The notes under the pieces: model-generated
The model's database searches: none
What the model was told of the DNA's origin: nothing
Seen by the model: the letters and a program-made list of their open reading frames with translations, nothing else
Program-made: the position numbers and the translations under genes
DNA from: Hirsutella rhossiliensis
Taxonomy: Eukaryota > Ascomycota > Sordariomycetes > Hypocreales > Ophiocordycipitaceae
Length of the DNA stretch: 64,000 nt
Assembly (NCBI RefSeq): GCF_020360975.1
Contig: NW_025408671.1
Span: 496,001 to 560,000, forward strand
Direction of reading: 5' to 3'
Shown here: in pieces, positions 45,301 through 57,825 of the stretch
Numbering within the stretch: the stretch's first letter is position 1
How the letters are laid out: every line of letters begins with the position of its first letter

Positions 45301-47945
45301 CCAGAGCTGCAACGGCTCTTTCGTTTCCCTTCTTGGCCTCGGCTGAGAGCCTCTCGACTACGATCCGAGCAGAGTACTTTCCATCTGCAGGGGGCAACGC
45401 CAGCTTGGCGGACCACAGTTGAGAAAAGGATTCCAGCGCGGAAGCATGGAGCGACGAGGATCCGGCTTTATCGACGAGAAGGTGCAGGGGGTAGTCGAGG
45501 TCTCTGGGGAAATCGCGGTCATAGTAGACAGATCGAGAGTTGAGATAACCAAGCGCGAGCAATGCACCGTCGGCGGCGTTCGCGTCGGATCCCACAAGAC
45601 GTTCAGCATCGGCAAATAACGAGCACAGGGTTGTGCGCCAGAACATGACGCTGTCGGATGTGTTGGCCGGGTGTGCGGCAAGTATGCCCAAAGCCCTGGC
45701 GCCCAGACTTCGAACCTCCTTCTTGTTGGACCTGATCAAGCCAAGAAGGCCGGAACTGACGTCTACCAGGCCACCCAAAGGACCCTCCGGGCTCAAGGAG
45801 GCCACATCGACGAAGCATCTGATGCACTCTTCGACGATGGGGGAGTCTTCCAGGAAAGCCCCTACAAGACACGACTTGAGATACAGGACGATGTGGGCGC
45901 CGTCGACAGTCCCCAGGTACGCTCGCACCCTGTCTCTGCATTTCACATCTGTCTTGACCTGTGCGTCCAGCGCCTGCATCCAATCCGGCTGGACGCTAAA
46001 GTCATCGAGAGCCGCGAGCAGCATGATTTGCTTGCAGTACCGGAGTGCGACAGGAAACGCCTGGATCCGTCCTCCCGGGAAGTTTTGGAAGACGGTGGCG
46101 CTTGACGCAGTTGTCGAGCTGCCGCTGGATGCCGGACCAGACGGCTGATGTGGCCCAATGAGAGAGTTGAAGAAGGTGACGACCATATGCTTCCAGTCAG
46201 GCAAGGGGAGCCTGGACTCGCTATGGGCGAAATACGTCCAAGGATCCAGCCCCTTGTGGCCCTGCTCGACCACGTCACTCCGTTCATTCAAACGCCCAGC
46301 TACTGCCAAAATGTCGATCCACCGGCCACGGATATCTGAAGAGGGAAGACACTGGTTCGCCCACTTGACCACAGCGTGACGTGTGCTTCTCACGGCAGGG
46401 GCTTCATCGGGAAGCGACATGTACGTAAGGAGCATGGTCCTTAGCCGCTCTTGGTCGCCCCCGATGCTGGGCGGGATACCAGCCGTCAGACTCGAGAGTG
46501 CGCCGTCGATGTTGACAACCGCGTCATTGGTGGGATCCTCGGACAGCGAGCGGAACAGCCAAGCACCGAGCTCCAAACGCTCTTTCACAGACAGGTCGGC
46601 GCTTCTTGCTAGCATTCCGATGGTTTCGTAGGCCTTGGACCGTAGGTTGACTTCATCGTGAGACGAGTTCTGCGGAGCAGGCCAGCCCTGTGTCTCAATA
46701 TAAGTCGTCATGCTGCGGATGAGCGGAGGGCCAATGGCGAATCCCGGCTGCGACGGTCCGATCCGGGCGACCCAAGACAGGTACTGGAATAGTGCGTTGT
46801 GAAGCTTGGTTCGTTCCAGGGCGCTTGTTGGCTGCATGGAAGCAGCAGACGGCTCCTCTGAACGCAGCGGCGCGAAATCACGCTCGACGACGCCCGCTAT
46901 GCTGTCTGTCATTGTCGTCGAAACAGCAGACTTGGACAGCATGCCGAGGATGCGGGTTCGATAGGCTGCTGGCAAGATGGAATGCGCGTGAAACAGGCTT
47001 TTGACCAACGCCTCGTTCTCCATGGAGACGGAGCTCCTTTTGATAATCTCCTCGGCCGTGGAGGCGACCCTGTTGTCGAAGCCCGCCGCGGCATAGAGAG
47101 CAGGGAGAAGCTTTTCGTCATCCGTCAAAGCCCCGCTAGCCAAGAAGGCCACCAGCTTGGCTTTGAGCTCAGACAGGCGCCGGAAGACTTTCTCGGAGTC
47201 GGAATTTTCCATGGCGAAGAGTTCCAGCTCTTGTCGAGAAAGCGCCGGGTTAGACTGCGCCAAGCTCTGGACGCCAGTAGGGGCGCGTAGGCGGAAGAAG
47301 ACTCCAATGACATGGGAAAGATATCTCGCGTCGGCGGCGTCTGAGAGACCAACTGAAGATCTGAATGCCTCGTCATCTTTGCTTCCGCGAGGGGGTATCC
47401 GAGAGTCGAGAAGCAGTCGGAGGACAATGTTGAGTATGCTGGTGGCCCTAGGATGGCCCTCATCGGCGGCGAGACCCTGTAGGGCAATGGGAATGAGAGG
47501 CACGCGATCCTCGGCGTCCAGTCTGTCCAGACTGTGCTGGATAAAGGACAGGTCGAGCTGCTTAATGACGGGAGACTCGTTGGCTTTGTACTGCTCCAGC
47601 AGTGCCTTGACGGGCAGCACAATTCTACGAGTCCATGTAAGTCACGGTCCAACATTGGGATCAGCGGTAGAGGCGTACGACGGAGGCTGGATAAAGGTCT
47701 TGAGCCGGGCCAATACCCGTATCACCTGGAGCGAGGGCGTCAACGGTGAGCGCACAGTGTCAGCCCGCAGAACGCACCCTCTCGCGAACCGAGCCGTGGC
47801 TACTGGCGGCCTTGAGTATCAGCGGCGTCAGGTAGAGCTGCAGCAGGTGCTGGAGCTTGTCCTCCTTGTTGGCCACGGCGAGGATCTTGAACTCGACATT
47901 CTCCACCAGCTGGAGCTCCCGCTGTTCCGACGAGAGAGCTGCCAT
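42314..47945 (-). CDS. ECM29: Ecm29, proteasome-associated HEAT-repeat adaptor
   Basis: Ecm29 binds 26S proteasomes and monitors or tethers core and regulatory particles. Three exons, 47778-47945, 47679-47725 and 42314-47624, give 1841 residues, close to yeast Ecm29 (1868). Exon 1 encodes the family N-terminus (LQLVENVEFKILAVANKEDKLQHLL..YLTPLIL). Exon 2 is 47 bp and joins through IQPPS to IVLPVKALLEQYK. The remainder is helical HEAT-type repeat sequence with landmarks such as AKPSLLKASGIWLFCIVQY, STRSAFGRFGLSNILSESE, WRVRQASCAAISDLVQGR and VAKALEEAIKAAMGEERAF near the end. No stop or frame break is seen in 5.3 kb. Both introns have clear GT..AG ends. Without splicing, exon 3 would appear to start at 47620 and lose the conserved N-terminus. 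Confidence 0.95.
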
Positions 47946-49379
47946 GACGGTGCGCTGGCGGTATCGGAGACGAAGGCGTATCACAAAGTCGAGGGCGGAA
48001 GAAGACGATTGAGCGCCGTAAGCATCGTCTCGGGTTTGTATTTTACGGCCTCGAGTGGCAAGAATAGGCAGCCTCTCGGTGACGACCCTGCGATGCTAAG
48101 CTCCAGCCAGCAGGCGTCTGACGAGGCCGCGGCGATGACTAAGCCGAAATTTCCAGAACACCAACCACACCACGGATATGCTCACTCGAGGTACGTGCAG
48201 AGTCTGTACCTGGGCATTAGTCCTGGGCACAACGACCATTCAATCATCACTCAAGTAGTTACCCATGGAGTCCTTGCATTGAGAGAGAGTGTGTAGATTG
48301 CGCTGTCCTTCCTGAAAGAGTGCATCTGCGGATATAACTACATATATGTCCATGGTGTGCAGAGGCTAACAGGGTCCCTTACTAAATAGGCCAGAAACAG
48401 ATACCTGGAACTGTCTCTTACATGGTGCCTCCGGGAGCGTCCCTGACGCCCTCGCCTGCTTCCACCACCTCAGTGGCTTGACAGTTTCAAGGGCTATAGC
48501 AAGCAGTCTATAATGCTGTTTAGCTACTAGAAGTAGTCTACTAATTGAAGGAAGCTATATTACTTGCATTAATATAGGCGATTGCGTTATGCGGCAGGCG
48601 CAAGGGTAGGTAGCTTGCACATGTTGTGACTGTGACGGTTGCTGTGATTATCGTAACTGCCACCAGAGTCGCGAAGTTGCTAGTAGAGTACGAGGCGGCC
48701 AACGGAGCTCCACATAGACGCCAATATAGGAAAGAGCAATAATGTAAGAGTCTTTGCCTGGTGGGCAAAAGCAGTGGTCGCGCTACCAAACCCCTCAGTC
48801 ACTGCAAAGGCAAAGTGTGGCATGCAGCAAAAGAGAGCGAAATTGATTAAACGACAGCTTTGTCAATTGAGCACGCATAAGAAGGCTTGGTCCAACACCA
48901 AAGCAAAGCAACAACAACAACAACAAGGGCTAACCCCATGACATGTAACATGAAGAAGTTCATACTTACAGAGATATTGCTGTCCTTGAAATATAGAGCT
49001 GGCTGCTACTTTGGTCGTTATCGAGGAATTTGAAGGCTGCAACACAACCAAGGGCGCATGGCGCGCGAAGGTAGCAGCATGTCTAGCCCTGTTGCAATTT
49101 GACACTATTCCCAGTCTCTTTTTCCACGGCAAAATGCGCGAGCTAAGAGTTTTACAGAACCATGCTCACTCAAAAGCTCAAGCGCACCACAGCCGGCAAG
49201 AGTCACACGCTCAATCTGCGCAATCAGGCCGAGATCTTACAAGAAGGTGTCTGCAAATAAAAATCGCTGCTCTGCTCATCTCTCTTCTTCACAGCTCCTT
49301 AATACCAACCTTTCCGCTCTTTCTTATCGCCTCTCGCCTTACGACCTCCTTCAAGCAGTGCATCGACCCTCTTTCCTGT
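47946..49379. other. Intergenic, no gene seen
   Basis: ECM29 promoter in its first few hundred bases, then AT-richer sequence (48300-48900) with no recognisable frame. A (CAA)n run lies at 48908-48926. Confidence 0.5.
48908..48926. repeat. (CAA)n microsatellite
   Basis: Six uninterrupted CAA units. It resembles the tail of LINE copy A, but the shared LINE 3' body is not found before it, so it is listed as a simple repeat. Confidence 0.7.
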
Positions 49380-51052
49380 CATTGTTCACGAATATGGCAC
49401 CAATGTCTTTAATGACAGTCAACAAGACCCCTGGGACTGCCTGCGCGCAGAGACCCGGCTTGTGATCCTCGACGTCTTACCGCAGGACGGTTGCAGCTTG
49501 GCTCGCTTCGTCAGTGTCGCGAGAGTTGCAGACGATCATCGAGCGGCACAACTTCGCCCGAATCAGACTGACACCGTCACGCCTCGCCGATTTTGGTTCG
49601 ACTGTTCATCGCAATCGGGCTCTCGTGGGCTACATATGGCTTTGCTTGGAACTCCAAGAGTATGATTGCACCGAGTGTGCACCTCAAGATCCGGCAGTAT
49701 GGGGCGTCAGCAACAAGGACAATATCCTCATCACCACAGCATTCCAGGATCTATTCTCAGCACTTAGCACCTGGGAGCCAAACGGCGACTTGCTGCTCGA
49801 TGTCAGCGTTCACTCGCCCAGCGACTCAGAGCATTGGTTCAAATACCTGACCTTTGGGCCTGATGCTCCTTCGGACGAGTGCGGCCGGAATCGATGCGTA
49901 GAGCAGGCGATGGTAGCCAAAGTTGATCACCACTAGCATGGCTGGATTGCTGGCAGCCGAGCTTTCGCTCCGACCGACAATGCTACCTACAAAGTTTTCG
50001 AGGAAATCATGGGCGAAGGACCGTTCAATGATGACGAGCAGGAAAACCAATGGTGGCAGCAACTGCCATCAGCCCCAGCAGTAACAGGTATACTTCTACG
50101 TCAGCAGAACCGCCGACGATGGAAGCCGACATCGCTGGCACAGATGTTTGCCCGGCTTCCCAGACTCCAGGAGATCCACTACGAGCCTTGGAGGGAATGG
50201 GATAAGTCTCAGCCGAGGTGGACGGACAAATGTGAGTACTGTTGCGACCGTTCGCTGTTCTCTGCCATGCCATTTTGTTGACCGGGGACCACCTACTAAT
50301 CTTCGTCTTTAATGTAGCCTACCGATCGCTTTTCGAGTCGCTCGCTTCCAACAAATTACGGAGACTCGTGCTCTTCGAAAACTTTAATCAACAGTAACCA
50401 CCTAGTTTTACGGATTGTGAACATATTCGAGTCCCGAACTCTGGTGTTAGCCAAATGGTGGTCAACGCCAGTCTCAAGCTTGAACATCTCTCAGCGTCGT
50501 TCCCGGTGGATGCCAGCTATTTCTTCCATGCTTGCGAACTCTCCTGGAAGTGGCCCAACCTGACTTCGCTTGTGCTTACTTCACGACTACTCCCGCCCGA
50601 TGAGAGCCCGAGCGAGATCGGCGACATGCTCCAGGAGGCAGCAGCAGTGGCCATGAAGATGCCAAAACTTGAAACAATGAAGATATGGAACGGACGAGAG
50701 GGATCGGCGATGCTCTTCAGATACGAGGCAATTGGGGGACGGGCAGCCTGCTGTTGTAACCTGGAGAGGAACATGGGAATTCGCTCTGCATCCTCCTGTG
50801 ATCCGGGGTTGGGAAGCCGTCGCACTCGAGCATGGTGGCGGCGGATGCGTTATTGTCGAGGAACTGCTGGATGTTGGTGCAGTTGTCAAGTCTCATGGTG
50901 ATGCGATCCACTATTTGAAGCTTTCAAAGCCGGTAATTCGGCCCGTTTCGTTACAGCAGATTCGGAGGGAGCACAGAATTCGGGAGGGAGCGCATAACGT
51001 GCAGGTCACTGTCTCGAACGAAGACTCGGTTATGATGGATGCAGTTAGCTAG
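49380..51052 (+). pseudogene. DUF6546-type F-box-like gene, broken
   Basis: A fungal lineage-expanded family with an F-box-like N-terminus and no known biochemical role. The reading starts near 49420 (DPWDCLRAETRLVILDVLPQDG), loses one base near 49514, and goes on with SRELQTIIERHNFARIRLTPSRLADF, GYIWLCLELQEYDC and SPSDSEHWFKYL. An in-frame TAG at 49934-49936 and a TAA near 50396 interrupt it. A normal intron at about 50231-50318 (GTGAGT..TGTAG) lies between. A further frame change near 50740 leads to TWRGTWEFALHP and a tail ending at 51052. Both stops could derive from TGG or CAA by C-to-T change. With two stops and at least two frameshifts the gene is non-functional. No start codon was placed. 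Confidence 0.7.
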
Positions 51053-54000
51053 GTAGGCAGGCTAAGCTTTCTACACCAAAGCAGCAGTAATATCATGTCC
51101 CTTGGTTGCTGTCAGTCTGGATAGCGCCTAAGACATTCTTCCTCACTATAGGCACAAGTGATGCATCTGGCAAGCATAATGCGAGACTTTTCGTCTCCCC
51201 AGCAGCCGTACATGGCGTTTTCTGCGCTGCCTTGAAATGGCTCCTGTGCACCGGCGCGACACGGCCAAAAGAACCTTGCTCGATGCCGTCAACATCACGC
51301 CGAATGGCCAACGGCACGTTTCGCTACCCGCGCCGCTCCCGCGCCGACGACTTTGGCCCAGCTCTCCGCTTCTGCAGCACCCGTGGTCTGCTCCGAAAGC
51401 TGGTTACGCAGCCGGACTTTGCCTCTCAACCCAAGCTCGATGCAACAGCATTGCTCGGCGGGCCGGATGGACTATTCCGAGTAGTTACACGGGGGCGAGG
51501 AACAGGAGGACCACAACCACGATGTCGGATTTCAACTCCGAACAACGGGAGGCCTGTCGCTCGCAATTGCGTGTTCGTCTCTCCCTCGGCCCCCATCTCT
51601 TGGGCCAGGTGACCTTTGTTGATGCAGCCAGCAAAGGGGTTTAGGACACATAATAAGAGCGTTGCGAGGGAGAGCGGCCCCCGCACTGGCTAGAGACACG
51701 CCACCGACAGAAGCAAAGAGTACATATACGGCATGTACCTGCGAGGTCCAAGGGATGGATATTCGGTAATTAGGGTGCTTCCCCTTATGGCGTGCTGGGG
51801 GGTGTGGCATATTGTGACCGGAAGGGCTTTCTGCCGCAGGAACTGCGCACCCGTTCGAGTTCGTCAGATACCAGCAATCCATCTGGTTCTTCTTTGGCCT
51901 GAGTTGCGAAAGATGCCCCCCGTTGTTAGTGTGTTTGGGGGCCCATGTTTCGAGCCGGCAGCTTTTCAGCTGACGCCGTCGTGGCTGAGCAGGGGTCTGG
52001 GTGTCGATCCTCTGACAAGCGTCATCATCCGAGTCTTTGGGACGAAATCTCGTCATCTGCCATGATGTTGGCAAACCCTTGCGACCAAAATCAGGCTGCC
52101 CATCAGTGATGAGTGCACAGTTGTCGGCCGCCCCGACCCCTGCTTTTGGGTGCCTGTGGGGCCCGTGTGGTCGCCCGCCCTGCTTCTATCCAGGCCAGCC
52201 ATTTATTTGTCTCTGGTATTTCTGATAGTGCAGTATCTCGCAGCACGCGGTCACGCCTGCGGCTAATGATTAACGAGATCGCTCCACTGCCCTGGGTTGG
52301 GCCATCGAGCCTTGCATAGCGAAATGTGCAGACAACGGCGTGGTTGGTGGCCTTGCAGTCGTGTGCCCACACCATGCACGGTAGGGAGGATGGAAATTGG
52401 CGGGGGGGAAAGGGTGGGTAGAACCATCAGGTACCAGACACGATCGTTCTCGCTCGTTGGCTGGCGAGATGCGCTTTGACGCCAAGTGCGCAGAAGTGTC
52501 GTTGTTGAGTGCGAACGTTGGCATCAGAAACAGGGAATGACGCGGGCTGTCTGGGTGGGAGGGGTTCGGCTCAACCAGACGCCGCCAGCCAGGGCTTCAC
52601 CACATGGCGAAAGGGGCATCTGGTTGGATCACTGACTGAAGCTATCCCGAGCAGGCCGAGTGTGCGCAAAATGAGGGGTTGAGACCTGACCTCTTTTGGC
52701 ATGGCATGTGTCTGTACTGAGCGCATTGGCCGCGACACTCCGGCGTGCAGGACCCTGTGCTCCTGATGTCCAGGTAAGTACAGAGTAGTACCCACGGTGC
52801 TACGGTGCACAGGGCGTGGCCGCGGTGCGACTAGGGCTCTCGGCGTCATTTCGTGCGAGACACTTGATGGCCCCCACAGGCGACGGAGCGCAGAGACATA
52901 TCAAAGAGCACGGGGGAACGATTTGGCGAGGATCGGGCCGTCAAGTGACAATGGGCCGTGCGACGGGGGGGGAACAGACGAGCTGCTCTTTTCTCCTCCG
53001 CTTGTTGAAGAAAGTGAAGAGTGGGCTCGACGCGGGATTGCATTCCATGCAGCGGACTCACCTCCAGTGGCCAGAGCAGAGTACATACATGCGTGGAGTT
53101 ATAAGACGAAACGGCTAGAGCAGGGGCAAAGAAATATCGATTCAGGCAAGGGAAGCCGAGTTGGTAAGAGAGGGATATGACAAGGGGGCTGCCCGGAGAG
53201 ACATGCAGGGCAGCGTTGGCACAGCCGAGACAATGCTTGGCTGGCTCGATCTCGTCGTACCGGTCGCAGAGCAACTGTATGTACTGTAATAGCCCGAGAC
53301 GCCGACTTCTGATCAACAAAACGGAGCGAGACAGCGACCTGTGCGAAGTGTGCACTCGTCAGTCGGATAGGGACACTCCGCTTGCTGTTGAGATGTGATA
53401 CAGCCAGTGTATGTACCAGCATGGCCTTGGCGGCAGGTATGAAAATAGGGACAGTCTGGCTTTTGCCAGGCCCGCCGGGATCCACTGATTCCTGCAAAGT
53501 CTAAAAGCCTTGCCTGCCGCTGTCGATGTTGCCACAGTGCTGCTTGTTTGTGTACCATGAGCTCGAGGAGCCCATGACCGGTGGGTGAGAGTGGTTGTTG
53601 GATATCGATGTGTGCCGACTTGAAGACGCCCAGTCGAACCCCTGGGTCTTCATACGTCTCGAGACGGCCGCGTACGCCTCCGGAGAGAGGACGGCGACGG
53701 CTTGAGCCCACACAGGGTGCCCGGCCGCAAACGGCGCGGTAGGCCCGAAATGTCGCCGGCGGGCTTTTGAAGCTAGAGGACACTTGCCCTGAGCGGATTA
53801 CTTTGCTGTTGGCTGGTTGGTCAAGGCTGCAGTTGACGAAACTCTTGTGCTTTGCAATGTCCGGGAGAGTTTGCACAGCAGTGCCACGCCCAAGATGCAG
53901 CCATGATTTTCCGGAGGTGTAGTCAGTCGATGGATGTTGCGAGAGGAACGAGCTAGTCAGGGCGTCCATTTCCCTTTGCCTTTCTGGTCCGTTCTGTTTG

Positions 54001-55440
54001 CAGAAAAGGCAGCCCTAGCAAGACGCATCCCTCGAGCTTTTGCCCCTCCTCCCCCCCAATCTTGAGCCAGCGTGGTTGCGGTAGCTCGCACGAACAGCGT
54101 TGTTGATCGTCGCCGCACAACAGGACCGGCCGCTGCGGATCTCCCAGATGCCATGACTGGGCACAGGGGCTTGTGACTGTTCAGACTCCCTCTGTTTGGA
54201 CCGGCAGACGGGGTTGCTGCCAGCGCAGGCGGACATGTCCATATGGTCGAGCAAACAAGCCACGATGTTCGCTGCAGGCTGTGCCCGCTGCCTGGCCGAA
54301 CCTTGGTGTTGGAGGCACAGGATGCTGCAGTGGTCAACTGTGCCCGCAAAGGTGATGGATCTGGAGGCGTTGCCCGCGACCGTGTGCAAGGAGAGCAGCT
54401 GTTGGAACAGCCCGCGGCCAGAGATGCAAACAGCCACATGACATGGATGCCGACCGCTTGGAACAAGCCAGCGACGGTCTCCAAGGGCTTCGAGAGATGT
54501 CGGAGGATGTAGGCCATCCGCAGACACGGCTGGACAAATATAAGGACTTGACATAGGGTAGGCCCGCCGGGTTTTCTGTAGGGTGGCTGTGCCACAAGCC
54601 GGCTGGCGCTAAGCAGTGCCCCGGGAAGCTCCAGAATATACACCTGAACCGGTGACAGCCACAGCAGCTCCCAAGTACCCGTAGCCCGGAATCCAGTATA
54701 CGGCCATCGCAGCCCATGTCGTCTGCGCACAAAGAAGTCGGTGAAAACCATTATCCAGCACGACCTCGACATCATCCCTCTCCCACCAGTTCCGGCCGAT
54801 TAAAGAAGTACATGCTCGACACTCTCCGTCCGCATCGTCAGCGTCGTTTCCGCTTCGGGACTCCCTCCTGCGGCTCTCGACCCTTCCCCGCAACCAAAGC
54901 AGCCCTCCAGCACCCCCCCTTGTTTCGACGGCATCCGATCTCGAGACGGGTGACCTACAGTACATCGACCCATCCGTTGACACGGTGTATAGCTGTTGGT
55001 GTACTGGTTCATCTCCGCCCTCCAAGAGCGTGCTGCCCAGCAGGCGGATGCGCAAGGAGCGAGCAGCTATTCGCCTGCTTCATCGGCAGTATGTCTCTCC
55101 TTCTCGAGCAGACACACAAACTAAAGCGCCAGTTGCCAACGCCTAGCTCGACACCGCCAACCTTATTAGTAAAACTCGGAGTCAGCGGCCCAAAGATCGG
55201 AGACCCTTGGCTGGCGCCGACAAGACACACGCCTCCCCCCTCGTCGACGAGCCCGCCGCACGCCCACCCCCCTCCCCCGTCGACAATTTACCCTGCCTTC
55301 GCCTAAGCTGATTCCCGCGCGCGACCCAGTGCAGGCTTTGCAGTGCGGGCCTTGTTGTGCGTGTCCTGCCCAACAGCGAGAGATCGAGAGGGTCGCAGCA
55401 AGTACCCTATCGGTCACGACTCGACTGGCCAGGGAAGGTG
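51053..55440. other. Long gene-poor stretch
   Basis: About 4.4 kb with many short overlapping frames on both strands and no recognisable domain, intron set or RNA gene. Frames up to 272 codons (53957-54775, minus) have no protein-like composition. It may contain unrecognised lineage-specific or non-coding genes; I cannot support any. Confidence 0.5.
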
Positions 55441-55520
55441 TAAAAAAAAAAAAAAGCTCGTCCGTCCTTCCGCTCCACTGGCCCACGTTCTTCTTTTTTT
55501 CTTCCCTCCTCACCTCAAAC
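55441..55520 (+). promoter_or_regulatory. Poly(A) run and pyrimidine-rich tract, probable initiation region of the RRM gene
   Basis: An uninterrupted run of 14 A at 55442-55455 is followed 35 bp later by a T/C-rich tract at about 55489-55515. This pairing is typical upstream of fungal transcription starts. The next coding start on this strand is 57826, which would mean a leader of over 2 kb, probably with introns (a GTGAGT donor lies at 55608). Confidence 0.35.
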
Positions 55521-57825
55521 CCCCCATCATCGCTCACGACTCTTCCTTTGCGCGTGTTTTGGACGTTGGCCGAGAGAGTTACGGTTGTTTTTGCCGGCGC
55601 CTAAAAGTGAGTATCCTTTTCCATTTCCCCCTCGACTGATCATTGCTCTCGATTCCCCATCTGTCCGTGGCTCGTCCTGCACCTCCGGGTTGAGATCTCC
55701 TTCTGGCCGGTGCTACCCCTCGATGGCAATGACAAAATCGCCAACGTCAATCCTTCAAACGAGACGCTCGAGTGCGCATGCGAAGTCGTCGGCCCTGGAC
55801 CCATTGCGACAGGTCTCAACACGCAGAGGACCCTAGCCACGGCCCGCGACGACGGAGCAGTTCCCCTCCACTGGGTTGGCGGTGCCTTGTGCGCCGCGAC
55901 TCGACTCGCCCTCTTCGCAACATCAGGCCGCATGCGCCATGCACCCATTCACTCTGAATCGAGCGCGCCTTGAGCATGGCTCGACACCGATCAACCTCGA
56001 TGCCGCCCGGACGTTGAGCCGACATCTCGCCGCCGCGCACGTGCCGTCAAGACGCATCATCTGAGCGCCTCACCTCGGGTATGCTAGGCATCAACCATTT
56101 TGACATGGCGACACGGGGAAATGGGTCCGAAATTGCGCTTCTCCGGCATCGACCGGAGAGCATTTCACGCTTCCGCGCCTGCTGTCATGGGCATACGCCG
56201 ATGGGCGCGCCCTGTCGCTCGACGTACCGAGACGTCGCCACATAGCCCTCGCTTCCAGAGTGGTTGGAGCCAGCACCTACATGGGCGGGGCGTGATTCGC
56301 AACAGACCGTCTCAAACCTCTTCATCGACAGTCCCCAAAATTCAATCGCCGTGATGCCTCAGGTAACGCGAGTTGTCGGTATCCATAGATTCGCCTGGTC
56401 ACACATCAACAGTATGCGTCAATGCTTGTCTTCAAAGCGACACGATATACTTCCTGAACGATCTTGCCTACTCCCCGTCCGCTGGAAACACCTCAGACGC
56501 CGGATAGCAAGTTTCCTGTGCCGGCGCTTTCCTGGACCTGGCGGATAATTCGGCTCGGACGCATCAGAACCAACTGCTGGCAGTCCTCTTCATGTTGGGA
56601 ATCGGATCATGCTCACCTGCGCTTGATATTTTCCACCTGGACAAACTGTAGTCCTGGCTGCAGCTCTCCCAGACTGGCCGAATCCAGCCTGGCCATACAC
56701 ACAGCACTGAGATTCCGCCGAATATGGATGCCACGCCGGACTGACATCAACCCTACCCTGAGCGCATGTTCATTTTACCATGTCTTGGAGCCTTTTGGAG
56801 CACAGAGCACATGAAAAGTTCGAAATAAATCATGGGCGTTGATACTAACCGTCAAAGTAGGTTCTAGTGGTTTTCAGAGCGTTTCAGCTGTTACACACGT
56901 TCCTTCGGAATCTCTGGTAACGCGTGCGTTCGGTTTCCAATCACCAAAGGAATATCCCGTTCCAGCTTCATCTCGACAGTCACCGTTTGGACACTGTCGT
57001 TGTTGTCTGTTGCTTGGCCACCGGCGGAATATTTCGACGCACTCTCTTGCAACTTCCAACGCGGCGTGTCGGCGTCTTGACAGCTTGCCTTTCGACTACG
57101 CTACTGGGTCTCGGCATTGGGTCTGGATACCGGCCTTTTTCGATTCGCTTCCGATTTTCGTTTCGATTCGACCGCGTAGCATCCAGAGGCTCCAGTAGGT
57201 TAGTATACCGATCCTTGTGGCCGTCAAACGCAACCTCAATGCGTTTGAAAGAGCCGCAGTTCGCAGCACGTAGACGGGTAGAGCAACGAACTGACACATG
57301 ACACAGATTCTCCTCTCGGTATTCGTATCCGACAACACCGCCCAAGAGGCCTCAACCCGCTCCTTTCAAAGCGGAAATACAGAACGTAGTCGAATAATCG
57401 CCCGTTCTTGTCCTCTCCGCCCTCTCCCCTCGATTTGTCATTCGGTAAGTAACACTCTGCCTGTTGGTGATCCCTAGGCCGGTCGATCAAAAGTGGTATG
57501 GTCGCGGCCGTGTTACGTGCTCCAGACTTGTCCTCGCCGATCCTAGTTTTTGTGTGCGCCGGAAAGTTTTCGCTTTGCTGGCTCCCTATTCTCCTATTGT
57601 TGCGGAGTCCTGGGCGGCCCCAGGTAACAAAGCTATCACGACTCGCCATATTATTACTGCGGGGCCTGATTGATCGACCGTCACTTCACGCCCCGATCGA
57701 GACTGCTAACCAAGGCCTTCTCGCAGATCCACCAGAGACCATCTTCGTCGAGGTCGCCGATTGTTGATATACCATCCAGATCAGCTTCTCGATCCCTTCA
57801 CGCAACTTGAGTATACTGCAACAAG
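55521..57825 (+). other. Probable long 5' leader of the RRM protein gene
   Basis: No protein-like frame. The plus strand carries plausible splice donors (GTGAGT at 55608) and pyrimidine-rich stretches. Long, spliced leaders are common for RNA-binding protein genes in these fungi, but this is inference from layout only. Confidence 0.3.

Noticed and set aside
53957..54775. 272-codon minus-strand frame
   Set aside because: No domain, skewed composition, no promoter or intron support, overlapping alternatives in every frame.
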